Shown here piece by piece: positions 5,608 through 5,729 of a DNA stretch of 5,729 bases; the first letter of the stretch is position 1; every line of letters starts with the position of its first letter. Both the position numbers and the translations under genes were made by a program. The DNA lies in contig NZ_JADEXF010000283.1 in NCBI RefSeq assembly GCF_015207245.1, forward strand, positions 1 to 5,729. Direction: 5' to 3'. This stretch comes from Nostoc cf. edaphicum LEGE 07299 (GTDB taxonomy: Bacteria; Cyanobacteriota; Cyanobacteriia; Cyanobacteriales; Nostocaceae). The notes below the pieces were generated by a model that worked only from the letters and a program-made list of their open reading frames with translations, was not told where the DNA came from and made no database searches.

Positions 5608-5729
5608 TATTCTTTCTCCTCAACAAAAATCAATTATTTACTAATTCATAGCTCGTAATAACCTTTATTAATACATTTTTTTATTTACTTTTCATCAATC
5701 GCTTGGGAGAATTTTTCTCTCTATCATTA
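5608..5729 (-). other. Upstream region of the stress protein gene
   Basis: This is 122 bp of very AT-rich leader and presumed promoter, running off the window. On the minus strand TTGATG followed 19 bases later by TATTAA is a poor promoter-like pair, with spacing longer than usual. A small GAGAA/TTCTC hairpin lies at 5707-5719. No gene is visible. The window ends before any upstream neighbour. Confidence 0.35.
5616..5621 (-). promoter_or_regulatory. Strong ribosome binding site of the stress protein gene
   Basis: Minus-strand GAGGAG, followed by AAAGAATA and the ATG at 5607. It is the best Shine-Dalgarno match in the window and fixes the start. Confidence 0.8.

Overview
The window looks like chromosomal DNA from a filamentous, Nostoc-like cyanobacterium. 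The evidence is a cyanobacterial/plastid-type NdhH, a stand-alone CAAD (thylakoid-curvature type) protein, three perfect HIP1 octamers (GCGATCGC) in 5.7 kb, AT-rich intergenic regions, and palindromic and heptameric repeats of the kind scattered through Nostocaceae genomes. The genus is an inference.

All six genes I can support lie on the minus strand, so transcription runs from high to low coordinates. In that order they are: (1) 5607-4327, a 426-aa protein made of two tandem copies of a YflT/general-stress-type domain with glycine-rich hydrophobic cores; (2) 4179-3718, a 153-aa lipoprotein with a C-terminal BON domain; (3) 3535-3101, a 144-aa two-helix CAAD/CURT1-family membrane protein; (4) 2755-2348, a 135-aa very acidic, hydrophilin-like protein of unknown function; (5) 2171-1275, an AraC-family transcriptional regulator; (6) 1159 to beyond base 1, ndhH, cut off by the window edge about eight codons before its expected end.

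The spacers are 115-345 bp and most contain inverted repeats, so this is probably a row of separately controlled genes rather than one tight operon. The four genes from 5607 to 2348 share an envelope, membrane or stress flavour: a glycine-zipper stress protein, a BON lipoprotein, a membrane-curvature protein and a disordered hydrophilic protein. An AraC regulator follows them. A joint role in osmotic, desiccation or light stress is a reasonable hypothesis, but the sequence does not prove it. NdhH belongs to the NDH-1 complex of the photosynthetic and respiratory membranes, and it differs from the usual cyanobacterial NdhH at several positions that are normally constant.

The main non-coding structures are an 88-bp imperfect palindrome (2983-3070), a 10-bp perfect hairpin of a Nostoc-like repeat (2258-2282), a second 10-bp perfect hairpin (3624-3653) next to a good sigma70-type promoter candidate (3590-3619), and three related segments that could form mutually exclusive hairpins between the stress protein and the BON lipoprotein (4233-4286). 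I saw no tRNA, rRNA, CRISPR array, transposase or phage gene.
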